A stretch of DNA of 64,000 nucleotides from contig JANWUS010000018.1 in assembly GCA_024958715.1 (NCBI GenBank), positions 1-64,000 on the forward strand, in the 5' to 3' direction. Made by a program: the position numbers and the translations under genes. Shown here piece by piece: positions 32,377-41,110 of the stretch; the first letter of the stretch is position 1; every line of letters begins with the position of its first letter. Source of the stretch: Cyanobium sp. FGCU52 (GTDB lineage Bacteria > Cyanobacteriota > Cyanobacteriia > PCC-6307 > Cyanobiaceae). The notes under the pieces were generated by a model. The model was not told the DNA's origin and did no database searches. It saw only the letters and a program-made list of their open reading frames with translations.

Positions 32377-33099
32377 ATGCCGTCCCTCCATCCCCTCCAC
32401 TCCAGACCATCCCCTCCCAACCACTTCAGCGCGAAGCGCTTGCTGACGCGGGCCCTGATGGCAGTTGCTCTGATTGGCGGAGGATCCTCCCTACTTTCGG
32501 CAGGCAGCGCACAAGCCGTTGCTGTTTCCTGTAACACCGACTTGTCATGGGAGGTGGGAGATAAGCGAATCTCCAATATCCTGTGCAGTGATTTTGAGGC
32601 CAACCTCAGGTTCGCTCAAGGTGGCTTAACGTATGACTTTGGAGCTCTATTCGATCCACTTCCGACAGCACCTGAAGAGGGGTGGATATACTACACACTA
32701 GAAGTCATTAATCCAGACCCGCTTGTGAATTTCACAAAAGTCGAATTAGACAGCGATTGCGATGATATCAGCGGAGGCGCTTGCAATGTAGTCAAAGACA
32801 TCTTTTACACGGCACTGGACGTTTCAGACACCACAACGATCTTTGCCAATAGAAGCACAGGCGACGAGTCCCTATCATCTCCGAACGGCGAACAAGTCTT
32901 TGGATCAATCACAGGCAGAACCATCTACGTTCTCGATTCCTGGGCCCCAGCTGCTCCGGCTGCACTTTCTGGGATTGAAAATGTTTACACCCAAACCTCC
33001 GAAGTCCCCGGCCCCCTGCCCGTCCTCGGAGCCGGCATGGCCTTCGGCTTCAGCCGCAAGCTGCGCCGTCGCATTCAGGGTCAGCGCGTCACAGCCTGA
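32377..33099 (+). CDS. Secreted protein with EVPGPLP-type C-terminal sorting tail
   Basis: A 240-residue exported protein. The N-terminus has a basic region and a Sec leader (ALMAVALIGGGSSLLSAGSAQA) cut after AQA. The body (about 48-205) is an AT-rich, beta-rich, Asp/Ser/Thr domain with paired cysteines (SCNTDLSW...NILCSDF). The last 32 residues, EVPGPLPVLGAGMAFGFSRK plus LRRRIQ, form a motif, a short hydrophobic span and a basic end, resembling PEP-CTERM-type sorting signals. The tail is GC-rich like the host, while the body is AT-rich. A relative with almost the same tail lies at 42968. An HpsJ-like gene follows. Surface anchoring by an exosortase-like enzyme is inferred. Confidence 0.7.
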   Translation: MPSLHPLHSRPSPPNHFSAKRLLTRALMAVALIGGGSSLLSAGSAQAVAVSCNTDLSWEVGDKRISNILCSDFEANLRFAQGGLTYDFGALFDPLPTAPEEGWIYYTLEVINPDPLVNFTKVELDSDCDDISGGACNVVKDIFYTALDVSDTTTIFANRSTGDESLSSPNGEQVFGSITGRTIYVLDSWAPAAPAALSGIENVYTQTSEVPGPLPVLGAGMAFGFSRKLRRRIQGQRVTA

Positions 33100-33123
33100 C
33101 GATCGCTGCTGAGAACCCGATCG

Positions 33124-33151
33124 GGCCCCGCCTTCCGGTAGGGCCTTTTTT
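33124..33151 (+). terminator. Intrinsic terminator after the EVPGPLP-tailed gene
   Basis: GGCCC and GGGCC pair across a 12-base loop that can itself form a CC/GG pairing, followed by six T residues. It lies 25 bases after the stop and separates this gene from the HpsJ-like gene. Confidence 0.65.
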
Positions 33152-33202
33152 CTGTCGTCCCACCGGCATTCCCTCTCCCAGCTTTCTCCTCGCGGATCCG
33201 CC

Positions 33203-34081
33203 ATGACTGTCTCCCCAAGGCATTTCGATCAACGCTCAGAGACATCCCGACAGATCGCCTCCCAGTTCGGGCTTCTGGCCATCTGCCTGCTGATGCTTTA
33301 CGCGCTGGTGGTGCTGGCCGCCATCCTGCCGTTGCGGCTGCTGGATCCCGGTTGGCAGCTGAGGTTCACGCAGGCGCTGATCAACAACGGCTTCCTTGCC
33401 CTCCTCGGTCTGGCGCTGGTCCATCTGGCCGCCTATCTCGCCCCCTCCAATCCGGATCTGATCCGCCGCCGCAACGGCTTTGCCACCCTGGCTCTGGTGC
33501 CGGTGCTGGGCTTTCTGCTGCTGATCCCCCTGCAGGGCTATGCGGTGTGGCGCGGCATCAGCAACGCCAACAGCAGACAGAGCAGCCAGCTCCGCGAGGT
33601 GACAGGCAGGATCGCGGCCGTGCGGGAGGCAGTCAACAGATCCTCCAGCACCAACGACCTGCAACAGCGTCTGCGGAATCTGAGAGTGACACCCCTGGGT
33701 TCCGCAGAACTGGCCCAGCCCCTGCATGTGCTGCGCAAGACCATGTTGGAGACACTGGAACGAACGGAGATCCGCGCCGCAGACCAACTCAAGGGACTTC
33801 CAGCCTGGGGCCTGTGGCAGATCATCCAGGGGAGCATCCGTGCCGCCCTGTCGGCGGTTGTGCTGGCCGTCGGCTTCGCGGCGTTCTCCAGAAGCCGGGG
33901 GTCGATGACCCTGCTTCACAGCTGGCAGGCCTGGTTCCAACGGGGCAGGGGACACTCCCGAAGAGGCTGGCTGGGTCTTCCGAGCAGACCCAGCCGCAGC
34001 AAGACGCCTGCGTTCCTGAAAAACCTCACGTTCAGACAGGCCAGGACCGCAGTGTCGTCGCCGTCCAGAAGGGAAAGCTGA
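33203..34081 (+). CDS. HpsJ-like membrane protein
   Basis: A 292-residue membrane protein with four helices: IASQFGLLAICLLMLYALVVLAAILP, the FLALLGLALVHLAAYLA pair, LALVPVLGFLLLIPLQGYAVW, and a late AALSAVVLAVGFAAFS. Between helices 3 and 4 lies a polar coiled-coil region of about 90 residues (QLREVTGRIAAVREAVNRSS...). The layout matches cyanobacterial HpsJ-like proteins, described in hormogonium polysaccharide and cyanoexosortase-associated contexts. It directly follows an EVPGPLP-tailed protein, which supports that link. The basic tail after residue 245 is low-complexity. Family placement is from pattern memory, not a search. Confidence 0.5.
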   Translation: MTVSPRHFDQRSETSRQIASQFGLLAICLLMLYALVVLAAILPLRLLDPGWQLRFTQALINNGFLALLGLALVHLAAYLAPSNPDLIRRRNGFATLALVPVLGFLLLIPLQGYAVWRGISNANSRQSSQLREVTGRIAAVREAVNRSSSTNDLQQRLRNLRVTPLGSAELAQPLHVLRKTMLETLERTEIRAADQLKGLPAWGLWQIIQGSIRAALSAVVLAVGFAAFSRSRGSMTLLHSWQAWFQRGRGHSRRGWLGLPSRPSRSKTPAFLKNLTFRQARTAVSSPSRRES

Positions 34082-34127
34082 GGTTCAGAATCCGAGGGCT
34101 GGCCTCTCCGGAGCAGGCGAGAGGCGC

Positions 34128-34241
34128 TCAGCCGCCGAGGGCGCTGCCGCGGTTGTACTGGTTCCAGGCGGCCACGAACAGGCCCACCAGCGTCACGGGG
34201 ATCAGACCGAGCACGATGCCGCAGAGCAGGGGTTCGATCAT
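34128..34241 (-). CDS. petG: Cytochrome b6-f complex subunit PetG
   Basis: A 37-residue single-helix subunit of the cytochrome b6-f complex. The sequence [20 protein letters not shown], then [17 protein letters not shown], is essentially the family consensus. Too short for its own ORF-track entry; it sits at the end of a longer reverse frame. It is divergent from the cytochrome cM-like gene, with 72 bases between the starts. PetG stabilises the dimeric complex in the thylakoid membrane. Confidence 0.96.
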   Translation of the reverse strand: MIEPLLCGIVLGLIPVTLVGLFVAAWNQYNRGSALGG

Positions 34242-34313
34242 GGAGGGGCCTGGGTGTTCGTTGCACAATTCTTCCATGAGCGGTGCCGCCCCGGTGACCC
34301 TCCGTCCCAGACC

Positions 34314-34733
34314 GTGACAGGAACGCCCCCCACCCCCGACCTGAGCCCCGATGTGGCCGCCCTCCCCTCCCAGGCGGCCGGGAGGGGAGGTGCCTTCGCG
34401 GCCCTGCTGCTGGTGGTGCTGGCGGCCTCGCTGCTGATGGGGGCGGTGCTGGGGCTGCCCTCCCTGCGCAGCGATCCCTACACCCGCACCACTCTGGCCC
34501 TGAGCGGATCGGTGGAGAACGGCGGGCGGCTGTTCCGGCTCAACTGCGCCGGCTGCCACGGCCTGGCGGCCCAGGGCCTGGTGGGGCCTAACCTGCACGG
34601 CGTCGACCGGCGCAAGAATGACCGCCAGCTGATCCAGCAGGTGGTGAGCGGCCGCACGCCACCGATGCCCCGCTTCCAGCCCGAGCCCCAGGCGATGGCC
34701 GATCTGCTGGCGTTCCTGCACAGCCTTCCCTGA
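34314..34733 (+). CDS. cytM: Membrane-anchored c-type cytochrome, cytochrome cM type
   Basis: A 139-residue protein with one N-terminal helix ([21 protein letters not shown]) and a single-haem c domain. The haem site is [14 protein letters not shown] (CxxCH), and the distal methionine lies in [12 protein letters not shown]. Both small size and tandem location next to petG fit cytochrome cM, a low-abundance cytochrome implicated in regulating electron flow. GTG 34314 is preferred, because the track GTG at 34254 would add 20 residues with no homology appearance. Identity as cM rather than another small c-type cytochrome is probable, not certain. Confidence 0.75.
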   Translation: MTGTPPTPDLSPDVAALPSQAAGRGGAFAALLLVVLAASLLMGAVLGLPSLRSDPYTRTTLALSGSVENGGRLFRLNCAGCHGLAAQGLVGPNLHGVDRRKNDRQLIQQVVSGRTPPMPRFQPEPQAMADLLAFLHSLP

Positions 34734-34755
34734 ACCGCCGCGGCAGGATCGGGCC

Positions 34756-35535
34756 ATGACCCTCCATCTGGTGCTGGTGGAGCCGGCCGGCCCCCTCAAC
34801 GTGGGCAGCGTTGCCCGCCTGTGCGCGAACTACGGGCTGGCGGACCTGCGGCTGGTGGCCCCCCGCTGCGATCCCCTCGGCGAGGAGGCCCGGCGGATGG
34901 CGGTGCACGGCCTGCACGTGCTGGAAGCCGCCCGCACCTACCCCACCCTGGCGGCGGCCCTGGCCGACTGCCGGCGGGTGGTGGCCACCAGTGGCCGGGG
35001 CGAGGGGGAACCGCTGCCCCTCGATCCCCCGGACCGAGCCCTGGAGTGGCTGGGGGCCGGACCGGCGAATGAGGCGTCGGCGCTGGTGTTCGGGCGGGAG
35101 GACCGGGGCCTGGGCAACGACGAACTGCGCCAGGCGGGACGGCTGCTCCACATCCCGACCGGCACCGGCTACGGCTCCCTCAACCTCTCCCACGCCGTGG
35201 CGGTGGTGCTGCACGAATGGCAGAGGCTGCGGCAGGGGAGCATCGGGGCCGCCACCGGAGCCCGGCCACCGGAACCGGCCCCCAGGGCGGCGCTGGAAGC
35301 GACCCTGACGGATGCGGAGGCTCTGCTGCTGGAGGTGGGCTTCCTCCATCCCCACACCGCCCGGGCCCGGATGGCGAAGCTGCGCACGCTGCTGCAGCGG
35401 GCCCAGCCCGGCAGCAACGAGGTGGCCCTGCTGCGGGGGATGGTGGCCCAGTTGCGCTGGGCCAGCCGCCGCAGCCTGCCCATTGACGCCACCACTAGCG
35501 TCGGGACCTTCCCACCGCCCCTTCCTCCACCGTGA
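34756..35535 (+). CDS. TrmJ/TrmH family RNA methyltransferase
   Basis: A 259-residue SPOUT-class enzyme (RNA methyltransferase group 1, TrmJ-like), methylating the 2'-OH of tRNA or rRNA. Motif 1 is [24 protein letters not shown]; motif 2 is [16 protein letters not shown] and motif 3 is [23 protein letters not shown], which forms the trefoil knot that holds SAM. The C-terminal helical region is typical of TrmJ. Starts at ATG 34756; the stop overlaps the next gene's GTG. The exact target base is not determinable. Confidence 0.88.
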   Translation: MTLHLVLVEPAGPLNVGSVARLCANYGLADLRLVAPRCDPLGEEARRMAVHGLHVLEAARTYPTLAAALADCRRVVATSGRGEGEPLPLDPPDRALEWLGAGPANEASALVFGREDRGLGNDELRQAGRLLHIPTGTGYGSLNLSHAVAVVLHEWQRLRQGSIGAATGARPPEPAPRAALEATLTDAEALLLEVGFLHPHTARARMAKLRTLLQRAQPGSNEVALLRGMVAQLRWASRRSLPIDATTSVGTFPPPLPPP

Positions 35536-36656
35536 ACAGCGGCCGATCACCCCGCACGCGCAGCAGCAACCCCGTGGTACGCCCGCTGCTGCTGGTGCTG
35601 CGCCTGGCCGTGATGGGCGCCGGGCTCGGGGTTCTGGTGGGCACCGGCCTGAAGCTGCTGGCGCCGCGTCTGGCCCAGGGGGCGGTGGGCAAGCCCCAGG
35701 TGGATGCCGCCCCCCGCATCGCCGCCGGCGGCGGCATGGCCCTGGGCCGCTTCGATCCCCGCCGCGAACTCACCGAGCTCAGCCGCCAGTGGACCCAGCT
35801 GGCGGCGGCCCAGAAGGGGCTCACCGCCACCGGCTTCCTGCTGGTGCTCGATGACGGCCGCTACGCCCAGATGGCGGCCGACAAGCCGATGCCCGCCGCC
35901 AGTTCGATCAAGACACCGATCCTGCTGGCGGGGCTCGAGGAGCTCGACCGCGGCAGGCTGCGCTGGAACGAACCCCTGCCGCTCACGAAGGAGGTGCAGG
36001 GCGGCGGCGCCGGCTGGATGGGCAACAAGCCCCTCGGCACCCGCTTCCCCTTCTTCGAGGCCGCCACCGAGATGATCCGGGTGAGCGACAACAGCGCCAC
36101 CAACCTGCTGATCAAACGGCTCGGCGGCCGTCAGGCCCTCAACGCCCGCTTCCAGTCCCTGGGTCTGCCAGCCACGGTGATCAACAACTGGCTGCCTGAT
36201 CTGAACGGCACCAACACCACCAGCGCCCGCGATCTGGCCAAGTCGATCGCGATGGTGGACACCGGCGAGAAACTCAGCCCCCGGGCCCGGGATCTGTTCC
36301 GCGAGATCATGGGCACCTCCGGCACCAACACCCTGATCCCGGCGGGCCTGCTCAAGGGCCTGGGCAAGGAGTCGTCCGATCCCGACGGGGAGCTGCTGCC
36401 CTACGGCGTCACGGCCTACAACAAAACGGGCGACATCGGCATCGCCTACTCCGATGCAGCCCTGATCCAGCTCCCCAGCGGCCAGCGGGCGGTGGCGGCC
36501 TTCATGGTGAAAGGTCCGTTCAACGACCCCCGCTCGGGCGAGCTGATCCGCTCCCTGGCGGCCACGGTGTCCCGCTCGCTGGTGGGCAAGGGCGCCGTGT
36601 CGAGCGCCGACCTTCCCAATCAGGGGGAGCCCCCCGCCCGACGGCCCCAGCCATGA
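35532..36656 (+). CDS. Class A beta-lactamase-like serine hydrolase
   Basis: A 374-residue exported protein with an N-terminal membrane anchor (LLLVLRLAVMGAGLGVLVGTGLKLLAP). It holds the three penicillin-recognising motifs in order: SSIK (nucleophile serine, residue about 125), SDNSA, and KTGD. Length and motif spacing match the beta-lactamase2 family common in cyanobacteria, which may act in cell-wall metabolism rather than drug resistance. Starts at GTG 35532, overlapping the methyltransferase stop by four bases, and its stop overlaps the DUF3370 ATG. No resistance claim can be made from sequence. Confidence 0.82.
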   Translation: MNSGRSPRTRSSNPVVRPLLLVLRLAVMGAGLGVLVGTGLKLLAPRLAQGAVGKPQVDAAPRIAAGGGMALGRFDPRRELTELSRQWTQLAAAQKGLTATGFLLVLDDGRYAQMAADKPMPAASSIKTPILLAGLEELDRGRLRWNEPLPLTKEVQGGGAGWMGNKPLGTRFPFFEAATEMIRVSDNSATNLLIKRLGGRQALNARFQSLGLPATVINNWLPDLNGTNTTSARDLAKSIAMVDTGEKLSPRARDLFREIMGTSGTNTLIPAGLLKGLGKESSDPDGELLPYGVTAYNKTGDIGIAYSDAALIQLPSGQRAVAAFMVKGPFNDPRSGELIRSLAATVSRSLVGKGAVSSADLPNQGEPPARRPQP

Positions 36657-38095
36657 GAACGATCGCTGCGCTGCTCCTTGCCCTGCCGCTCGCCGTTCCG
36701 TCGGCGGTGGCCCTCGCCAATGGCGCTCCGCCATCGGCTCCGGCTCCGACCTCCGTGCTGAGGCCCCGCACCGTCGCCCCGCTGCCGGGGGGGCTGGATG
36801 AGGTGCCGATGGTCAACGACAACAATCCGGAGCTGATCCGCTCCCCCGGGATCCTGCTCTCCACCTTCGCCGGCAGCGGACAGGGCGATGCCGCTGCCCA
36901 CCTCGACCATCCCCTGAACGGGCGCTTCGACCTGTTCAGCCACCACGTCTACGCCGGCCGCCCGGAAACGCTCGACTCCACGATGTGGCTGGCGCTGGTG
37001 GGGCGGCCCCGGGGCGATCGGCCGGTGCGGCTCCAGCTGCTGGCCGGATCGACGGCCCTCTCCCAGTCCCCCGACGGCCGCGAACCGGCCGCGCCTTTCC
37101 TGCCCCTGCCCACCCTGATGCCCCAGGGAGCGAGCACCACCCCCGCCTGGTCGGGCCCGGGCAGCCGGGTGGCCACCGAACTGCTGCAGCGCCAGCGGGG
37201 CGCAGGGATGCCGTCGGGTTGGACCCTGGAGCCTGGCCGCACCACCACCCTGCTGGAACTGCCCCTGCCGGTTCGCGGCCTCGATCCCCTGCTCAACGGC
37301 CGCAACCTCCAGCTCCAGCTGCAGAGCGACGGCCCCCTCGACCTCGCCCTGCTGGCGGCCCCGGCCGATGGCGACCGCCCGCCGGCGCCGGCGGTCTGGC
37401 GCCAGCTGCTCAAGGGCGGCCTGAGCCCGAAGGAGCATGCCCCCACCCCGAAGGGAGCCCCCGGCGGCATGGTGTACTCCCGCGTCAGCGCCGTGCAGAC
37501 GGGCAGCAGCTGGAGGGGCCGGCTGGCGGCGCCGGGCAGCAGCGAGCTGCCGGTGAGCCGGGCGCCGATCTCCTGGCCGATCGCCTCGCTGGAGCGGGGC
37601 AGCCTGGGCACGGGCCAGGTCCAGACCGCCCCGCTGACGGCCTTCTACCCCGGCACCGCCTGGGCGGCCCACGGCAACTACGGCGTCACCTACGACCTGC
37701 TCCTGCCGCTGGTGAACGACACCGGCCGGCCGGCGGCCCTGGCGCTCGCCTTTGAATCGCCCCTCAAGCACGACCGGCCGCTGGGGGGCCTGCGCTTCGC
37801 CGTGGCCCCCAGCCGCGCCGTAACCTTCCGGGGCACGGTGGAGGTGAGCGGCCTCGACGGCCCCCAGGGCCGCCCCCTCGGCAGGCAGGCGTTCCATCTG
37901 GTGCTGCGGGCCGGGGAAGAGGGACCGCCGCTGGGCCAGGTGCGCCTGGCCCCCGGGGAACGGCGCTCCCTGCGGGTGCGCCTGATCTACCCCGCCGATG
38001 CCACACCGCCCCAGGTGCTGTCGCTGCTGCCGCTGGCCCCGGCGGCCGGCGGGGCTGTGAAACAATCCGGGGCACCGCCGTCCGCCGCCCCGTGA
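36653..38095 (+). CDS. Exported DUF3370-family protein
   Basis: A 480-residue protein with a Sec leader, ALLLALPLAVPSAVALANG. The mature chain is Pro-rich at first and then beta-rich, with DEVPMVNDNNPELIRSPGIL near residue 50, FDLFSHHVYAGRPETLDSTMWLALV, and WAAHGNYGVTYDLLLPLVND late in the chain. These blocks are those of DUF3370, a cyanobacteria-restricted secreted family of unknown function. It is four-base coupled to the serine hydrolase upstream and to chlI downstream, yet those functions do not suggest a common role. No lipobox or anchor is seen. Confidence 0.75.
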   Translation: MRTIAALLLALPLAVPSAVALANGAPPSAPAPTSVLRPRTVAPLPGGLDEVPMVNDNNPELIRSPGILLSTFAGSGQGDAAAHLDHPLNGRFDLFSHHVYAGRPETLDSTMWLALVGRPRGDRPVRLQLLAGSTALSQSPDGREPAAPFLPLPTLMPQGASTTPAWSGPGSRVATELLQRQRGAGMPSGWTLEPGRTTTLLELPLPVRGLDPLLNGRNLQLQLQSDGPLDLALLAAPADGDRPPAPAVWRQLLKGGLSPKEHAPTPKGAPGGMVYSRVSAVQTGSSWRGRLAAPGSSELPVSRAPISWPIASLERGSLGTGQVQTAPLTAFYPGTAWAAHGNYGVTYDLLLPLVNDTGRPAALALAFESPLKHDRPLGGLRFAVAPSRAVTFRGTVEVSGLDGPQGRPLGRQAFHLVLRAGEEGPPLGQVRLAPGERRSLRVRLIYPADATPPQVLSLLPLAPAAGGAVKQSGAPPSAAP

Positions 38096-39180
38096 GCCAG
38101 ACCAGGAAGCGCAGGGTCTTCCCCTTCACCGCGATCGTGGGTCAGGAGGAGATGAAGCTGGCCCTGCTGCTCAACGTGATCGACCCGCGCATCGGCGGCG
38201 TGATGATCATGGGCGACCGGGGCACGGGCAAGAGCACCACGATCCGTGCCCTGGCGGATCTGCTGCCGGCGATCGACGTGGTGGCCGGCGACCTCTACAA
38301 CAGCTCGCCGAACGATCCGGATCTGCAGAGCGCCGAGGTGCGCCAGCGGCTCGAGCATGGTGAGCAGGTGCCGGTGGAGCAGCGCCAGGTGCCGATGGTG
38401 GATCTGCCCCTGGGCGCCACCGAAGACCGCCTCTGCGGCACGATCGACATCGAGAAGGCCCTCAGCGAGGGCGTGCGGGCGTTCGAGCCGGGCCTGCTGG
38501 CCAAGGCCAACCGCGGCCTGCTCTACGTGGATGAGGTGAACCTGCTCGACGACCACCTGGTGGACGTGCTGCTGGATTCGGCGGCGTCGGGCTGGAACAC
38601 GGTGGAGCGCGAGGGCGTGAGCGTGCGCCACCCGGCCCGATTCGTGCTGATCGGTTCCGGCAACCCGGAGGAGGGCGAACTGCGGCCCCAGCTGCTGGAT
38701 CGCTTCGGCATGAGCGTGGAGGTGCGCACCGTGCGCGATCCGGAACTGCGGGTGCAGGTGGTGGACCAGCGCACCACCTTCGACAATGACCCCGACGGCT
38801 TCAACGACGCCGTGCAGTCGCACCAGGACGCGCTGCAGGCGCGGGTGGTGGAGGCCCAGCAGCGGCTGCCGCACGTGAGCATCGACGACGACCTGCGCAT
38901 CCGCATCTCGGCGGTGTGCGGCGAACTGGATGTGGACGGCCTGCGGGGCGACATCGTGACCAACCGGGCCGCCCGTGCCCTGGCCGCCTTCGAGGGCCGC
39001 ACCGAGGTGGGCGACGACGACGTGGCCCGGGTGGTGGCCTGCTGCCTGCGCCACCGCCTGCGCAAGGACCCGCTCGAGCAGATCGACTCCGGCGATCGGG
39101 TGGTGAAGGTGTTCTGCAAGGTGTTCGAGCGCCCCGAACCCAGCGACCGCAGCGCCTTCCAGCTGGCCCTGGCGGGCTGA
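38092..39180 (+). CDS. chlI: Magnesium chelatase ATPase subunit I
   Basis: A 362-residue AAA+ ATPase of the Mg-chelatase complex (ChlI/ChlD/ChlH), which inserts magnesium into protoporphyrin IX for chlorophyll. Landmarks are [19 protein letters not shown], Walker [37 protein letters not shown], Walker [16 protein letters not shown], and the Arg-finger region [16 protein letters not shown]. Starts at GTG 38092, overlapping the DUF3370 stop by four bases. All catalytic motifs are intact. Confidence 0.97.
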   Translation: MSQTRKRRVFPFTAIVGQEEMKLALLLNVIDPRIGGVMIMGDRGTGKSTTIRALADLLPAIDVVAGDLYNSSPNDPDLQSAEVRQRLEHGEQVPVEQRQVPMVDLPLGATEDRLCGTIDIEKALSEGVRAFEPGLLAKANRGLLYVDEVNLLDDHLVDVLLDSAASGWNTVEREGVSVRHPARFVLIGSGNPEEGELRPQLLDRFGMSVEVRTVRDPELRVQVVDQRTTFDNDPDGFNDAVQSHQDALQARVVEAQQRLPHVSIDDDLRIRISAVCGELDVDGLRGDIVTNRAARALAAFEGRTEVGDDDVARVVACCLRHRLRKDPLEQIDSGDRVVKVFCKVFERPEPSDRSAFQLALAG

Positions 39181-39184
39181 GCCC

Positions 39185-39652
39185 TTGCGCATCCTCGGCA
39201 TCGATCCCGGTCTGGCCCGCGTGGGCTACGGCGTGATCGAGGTGGCGGCCGGCGGGCAGCAGCGGCTGCTCGACTGCGGCATGATCCGCACCGATCCCGG
39301 CCGCAGCGACGGCGAGCGGATGGTGGAGATCGCCGCCGATCTGCGCCAGCTGATCCGCCGCTGGCGGCCCGATCTGGCGGCGGTGGAGAAGTTCTTCTTC
39401 TACCGCTCCAGCACCACGATCTCGGTGGTGCAGGCCCGCGGCGTGCTGGTGATGACCCTGGCGCGCTTCGCGATCCCGGTGGTGGAGTTTCCGCCGATGC
39501 AGATCAAGCTGGTGCTGGCCGGCCATGGGCACGCCGAGAAGGGCGAGGTGCTGGCCGCCGTGATGCGGGAGCTGGCGCTGGAGTCGCCCCCCCGGCCCGA
39601 TGACGCCGCCGATGCGCTGGCGGTGGCCCTGACGGCCTGGTTCCAGCGATGA
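39185..39652 (+). CDS. ruvC: Holliday junction resolvase RuvC
   Basis: A 155-residue endonuclease that resolves recombination intermediates with RuvAB. Acidic catalytic residues are in [29 protein letters not shown], and [11 protein letters not shown], with the [10 protein letters not shown] segment between. The start is TTG at 39185, four bases after the chlI stop, which gives the expected N-terminus directly at the first catalytic strand. Its stop overlaps the next ATG by four bases. Confidence 0.94.
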   Translation: MRILGIDPGLARVGYGVIEVAAGGQQRLLDCGMIRTDPGRSDGERMVEIAADLRQLIRRWRPDLAAVEKFFFYRSSTTISVVQARGVLVMTLARFAIPVVEFPPMQIKLVLAGHGHAEKGEVLAAVMRELALESPPRPDDAADALAVALTAWFQR

Positions 39653-40269
39653 GCGACCCAGCCGCCAAGGCGGCCCTGCGGCGCCACTTCCGGAGGCTGC
39701 GCCGGGACAGCCTGCCTGCTGCGCTGACGGCGCTGCAGGCGGCCGCCTGCCGGGAGCTGCCGGCCCTGGTGCCCCCCGGGCGGCGGCTGGGTCTGTACTG
39801 GCCGGTGGGCAGCGAACCCGACCTGCGCCCGCTGGCGGCCCTGCTGCCCGATCGGCTGGCGCTGCCGGCGATCCGGCCCTGGAGCGGCGGCCCCGCCGCC
39901 GGCGTGAACGGGGAGCAGCGGCTGGTGTACCTGCCCTGGAGCCCGGGCCAGGCGCTGGCGAGCGACGGCTGCGGCATCCCGGCTCCGCTGGAGGGAGCTC
40001 CTCTGGAGCCGGGGGAGCTGGGGCTGCTGCTGGTGCCGGCCCTGGCGATGGATGGCGCCGGCCTGCGGCTGGGCTCCGGGGGCGGCTGGTACGACCGCCT
40101 GCGGGGCGATGCGGCCTGGGGAGCCGTGCCGGCCCTGGCGGTGCTGCCGGCGGCCTGCGTGACCGCCACCCTGCCCCGGGATGGGTGGGATGTGCCCTTC
40201 GATGGCTGGCTCGACGAGGTCGGCCTGCACCGCCTGGCCCGGGAGGGAGGGAACGTTGCAAGCTCCTAA
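39649..40269 (+). CDS. 5-formyltetrahydrofolate cyclo-ligase
   Basis: A 206-residue folate-salvage enzyme converting 5-formyl-THF to 5,10-methenyl-THF with ATP. The N-terminal [15 protein letters not shown] helix holds basic ATP contacts, and the signature [13 protein letters not shown] (GxGGGYYDR type) lies near residue 145. Length is usual. It overlaps ruvC by four bases, forming a coupled chlI-ruvC-ligase set. No anomalies seen. Confidence 0.9.
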   Translation: MSDPAAKAALRRHFRRLRRDSLPAALTALQAAACRELPALVPPGRRLGLYWPVGSEPDLRPLAALLPDRLALPAIRPWSGGPAAGVNGEQRLVYLPWSPGQALASDGCGIPAPLEGAPLEPGELGLLLVPALAMDGAGLRLGSGGGWYDRLRGDAAWGAVPALAVLPAACVTATLPRDGWDVPFDGWLDEVGLHRLAREGGNVASS

Positions 40270-40275
40270 GTCAGG

Positions 40276-40590
40276 GTGCCCACGCACGCACAGGCGAAGG
40301 AGGTTTGCGAAGATCACGGCAGCGATGCCGCCCCCTTGGACCTGACGCCCCTGGATCGCACCACCCGTCAGCTGGCGGCGACCGACACCTCCCAGGGCGT
40401 ACGCCCCCGCTCCCTGTCCGCGGCTGCGCTGGCGGCCTCGGCCAGCGGTCCCACCGCTGCGGAGCGGATCCTGGCCGCCGAGATGGCGGGCCGGGCCGAA
40501 GGCAGCGATGCCCTCTCGATGATGGTGGGCTCGATCGCCCGGATGGTGCAGGCGGGCAAGACGCGCGACAGTCGGTGGAAAGCTTCCTGA
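40276..40590 (+). CDS. Small hypothetical protein
   Basis: A possible 104-residue protein from GTG 40276, six bases after the ligase stop. The C-terminal half (AERILAAEMAGRAEGSDALSMMVGSIARMV) is helical and compact; the N-terminal half is low-complexity. No hydrophobic leader. GC3 bias is similar to genuine genes, and the position fits an operon, but no family is recognised. A TTG at GCCCCCTTGGACCTG would give a shorter form. Treated as tentative. Confidence 0.4.
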   Translation: MPTHAQAKEVCEDHGSDAAPLDLTPLDRTTRQLAATDTSQGVRPRSLSAAALAASASGPTAAERILAAEMAGRAEGSDALSMMVGSIARMVQAGKTRDSRWKAS

Positions 40591-40606
40591 TCACGCCTCA
40601 ACTCCG

Positions 40607-41107
40607 ATGACGTTCCGCTCTCTCCCCTGGCTGCTGGCCGGCGGCGTGCTGCTGATGGCCGGCGGCGGCGCCCATGCCCACGGCATCGAGTCGAGCCTTG
40701 AGCGCCTGGGCCCCCTCACCAACGAGAAAGCCTTCGAGCGACCCCGCAATTCCGGTACTTCCCTGCAGCTGGAAAGCCGGTTCTCCTCCGGTGTGCCCGC
40801 CATCGACGCCGCGGTGCGCCTCGTTCCCCCCGCTGGCGGCACCCCGATCGAGCTGGGCCGCACCGACGCCGAAGGCCGGCTCACCTTCGCCCTGCCCCGG
40901 GGCGCCCGGCCCGACTGGGAGGTGCAGGTGGATGCCGGGCCCGGCCACCGCGATTACCTGGAACTGCCCACCGCCCCCGGAGCCAGCCATGCCCGCAGGA
41001 GCAATGGCGTTCAGCTGCCACGGCTCGCTGCCCTGGAACCGGGCGTGATTGCCCTCGGCCTGCTGAGTGTCCTCGGCGCCCTGCCGCTGCTGCGCCGGCG
41101 CCGCTGA
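40607..41107 (+). CDS. Exported protein with C-terminal hydrophobic/RRRR anchor
   Basis: A 166-residue protein. Sec leader LPWLLAGGVLLMAGGGAHAHG precedes a small beta-sandwich-like domain with LQLESRFSSGVPAIDAAVRL and GRTDAEGRLTFALP, the pattern of carboxypeptidase-regulatory or Ig-like domains. The chain ends with a hydrophobic segment and an arginine cluster, ALGLLSVLGALPLLRRRR, the layout of C-terminal sorting signals, although the EVPGPLP motif is absent. It starts at ATG 40607 and is three bases from sufE. Extracytoplasmic location inferred; function unknown. Confidence 0.6.
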   Translation: MTFRSLPWLLAGGVLLMAGGGAHAHGIESSLERLGPLTNEKAFERPRNSGTSLQLESRFSSGVPAIDAAVRLVPPAGGTPIELGRTDAEGRLTFALPRGARPDWEVQVDAGPGHRDYLELPTAPGASHARRSNGVQLPRLAALEPGVIALGLLSVLGALPLLRRRR

Positions 41108-41110
41108 CCG

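Noticed and set aside
35532-36656. Antibiotic resistance gene
   Set aside because: The SSIK/SDN/KTG motifs show a serine hydrolase fold, but the chromosomal context and membrane anchor do not support a resistance role.
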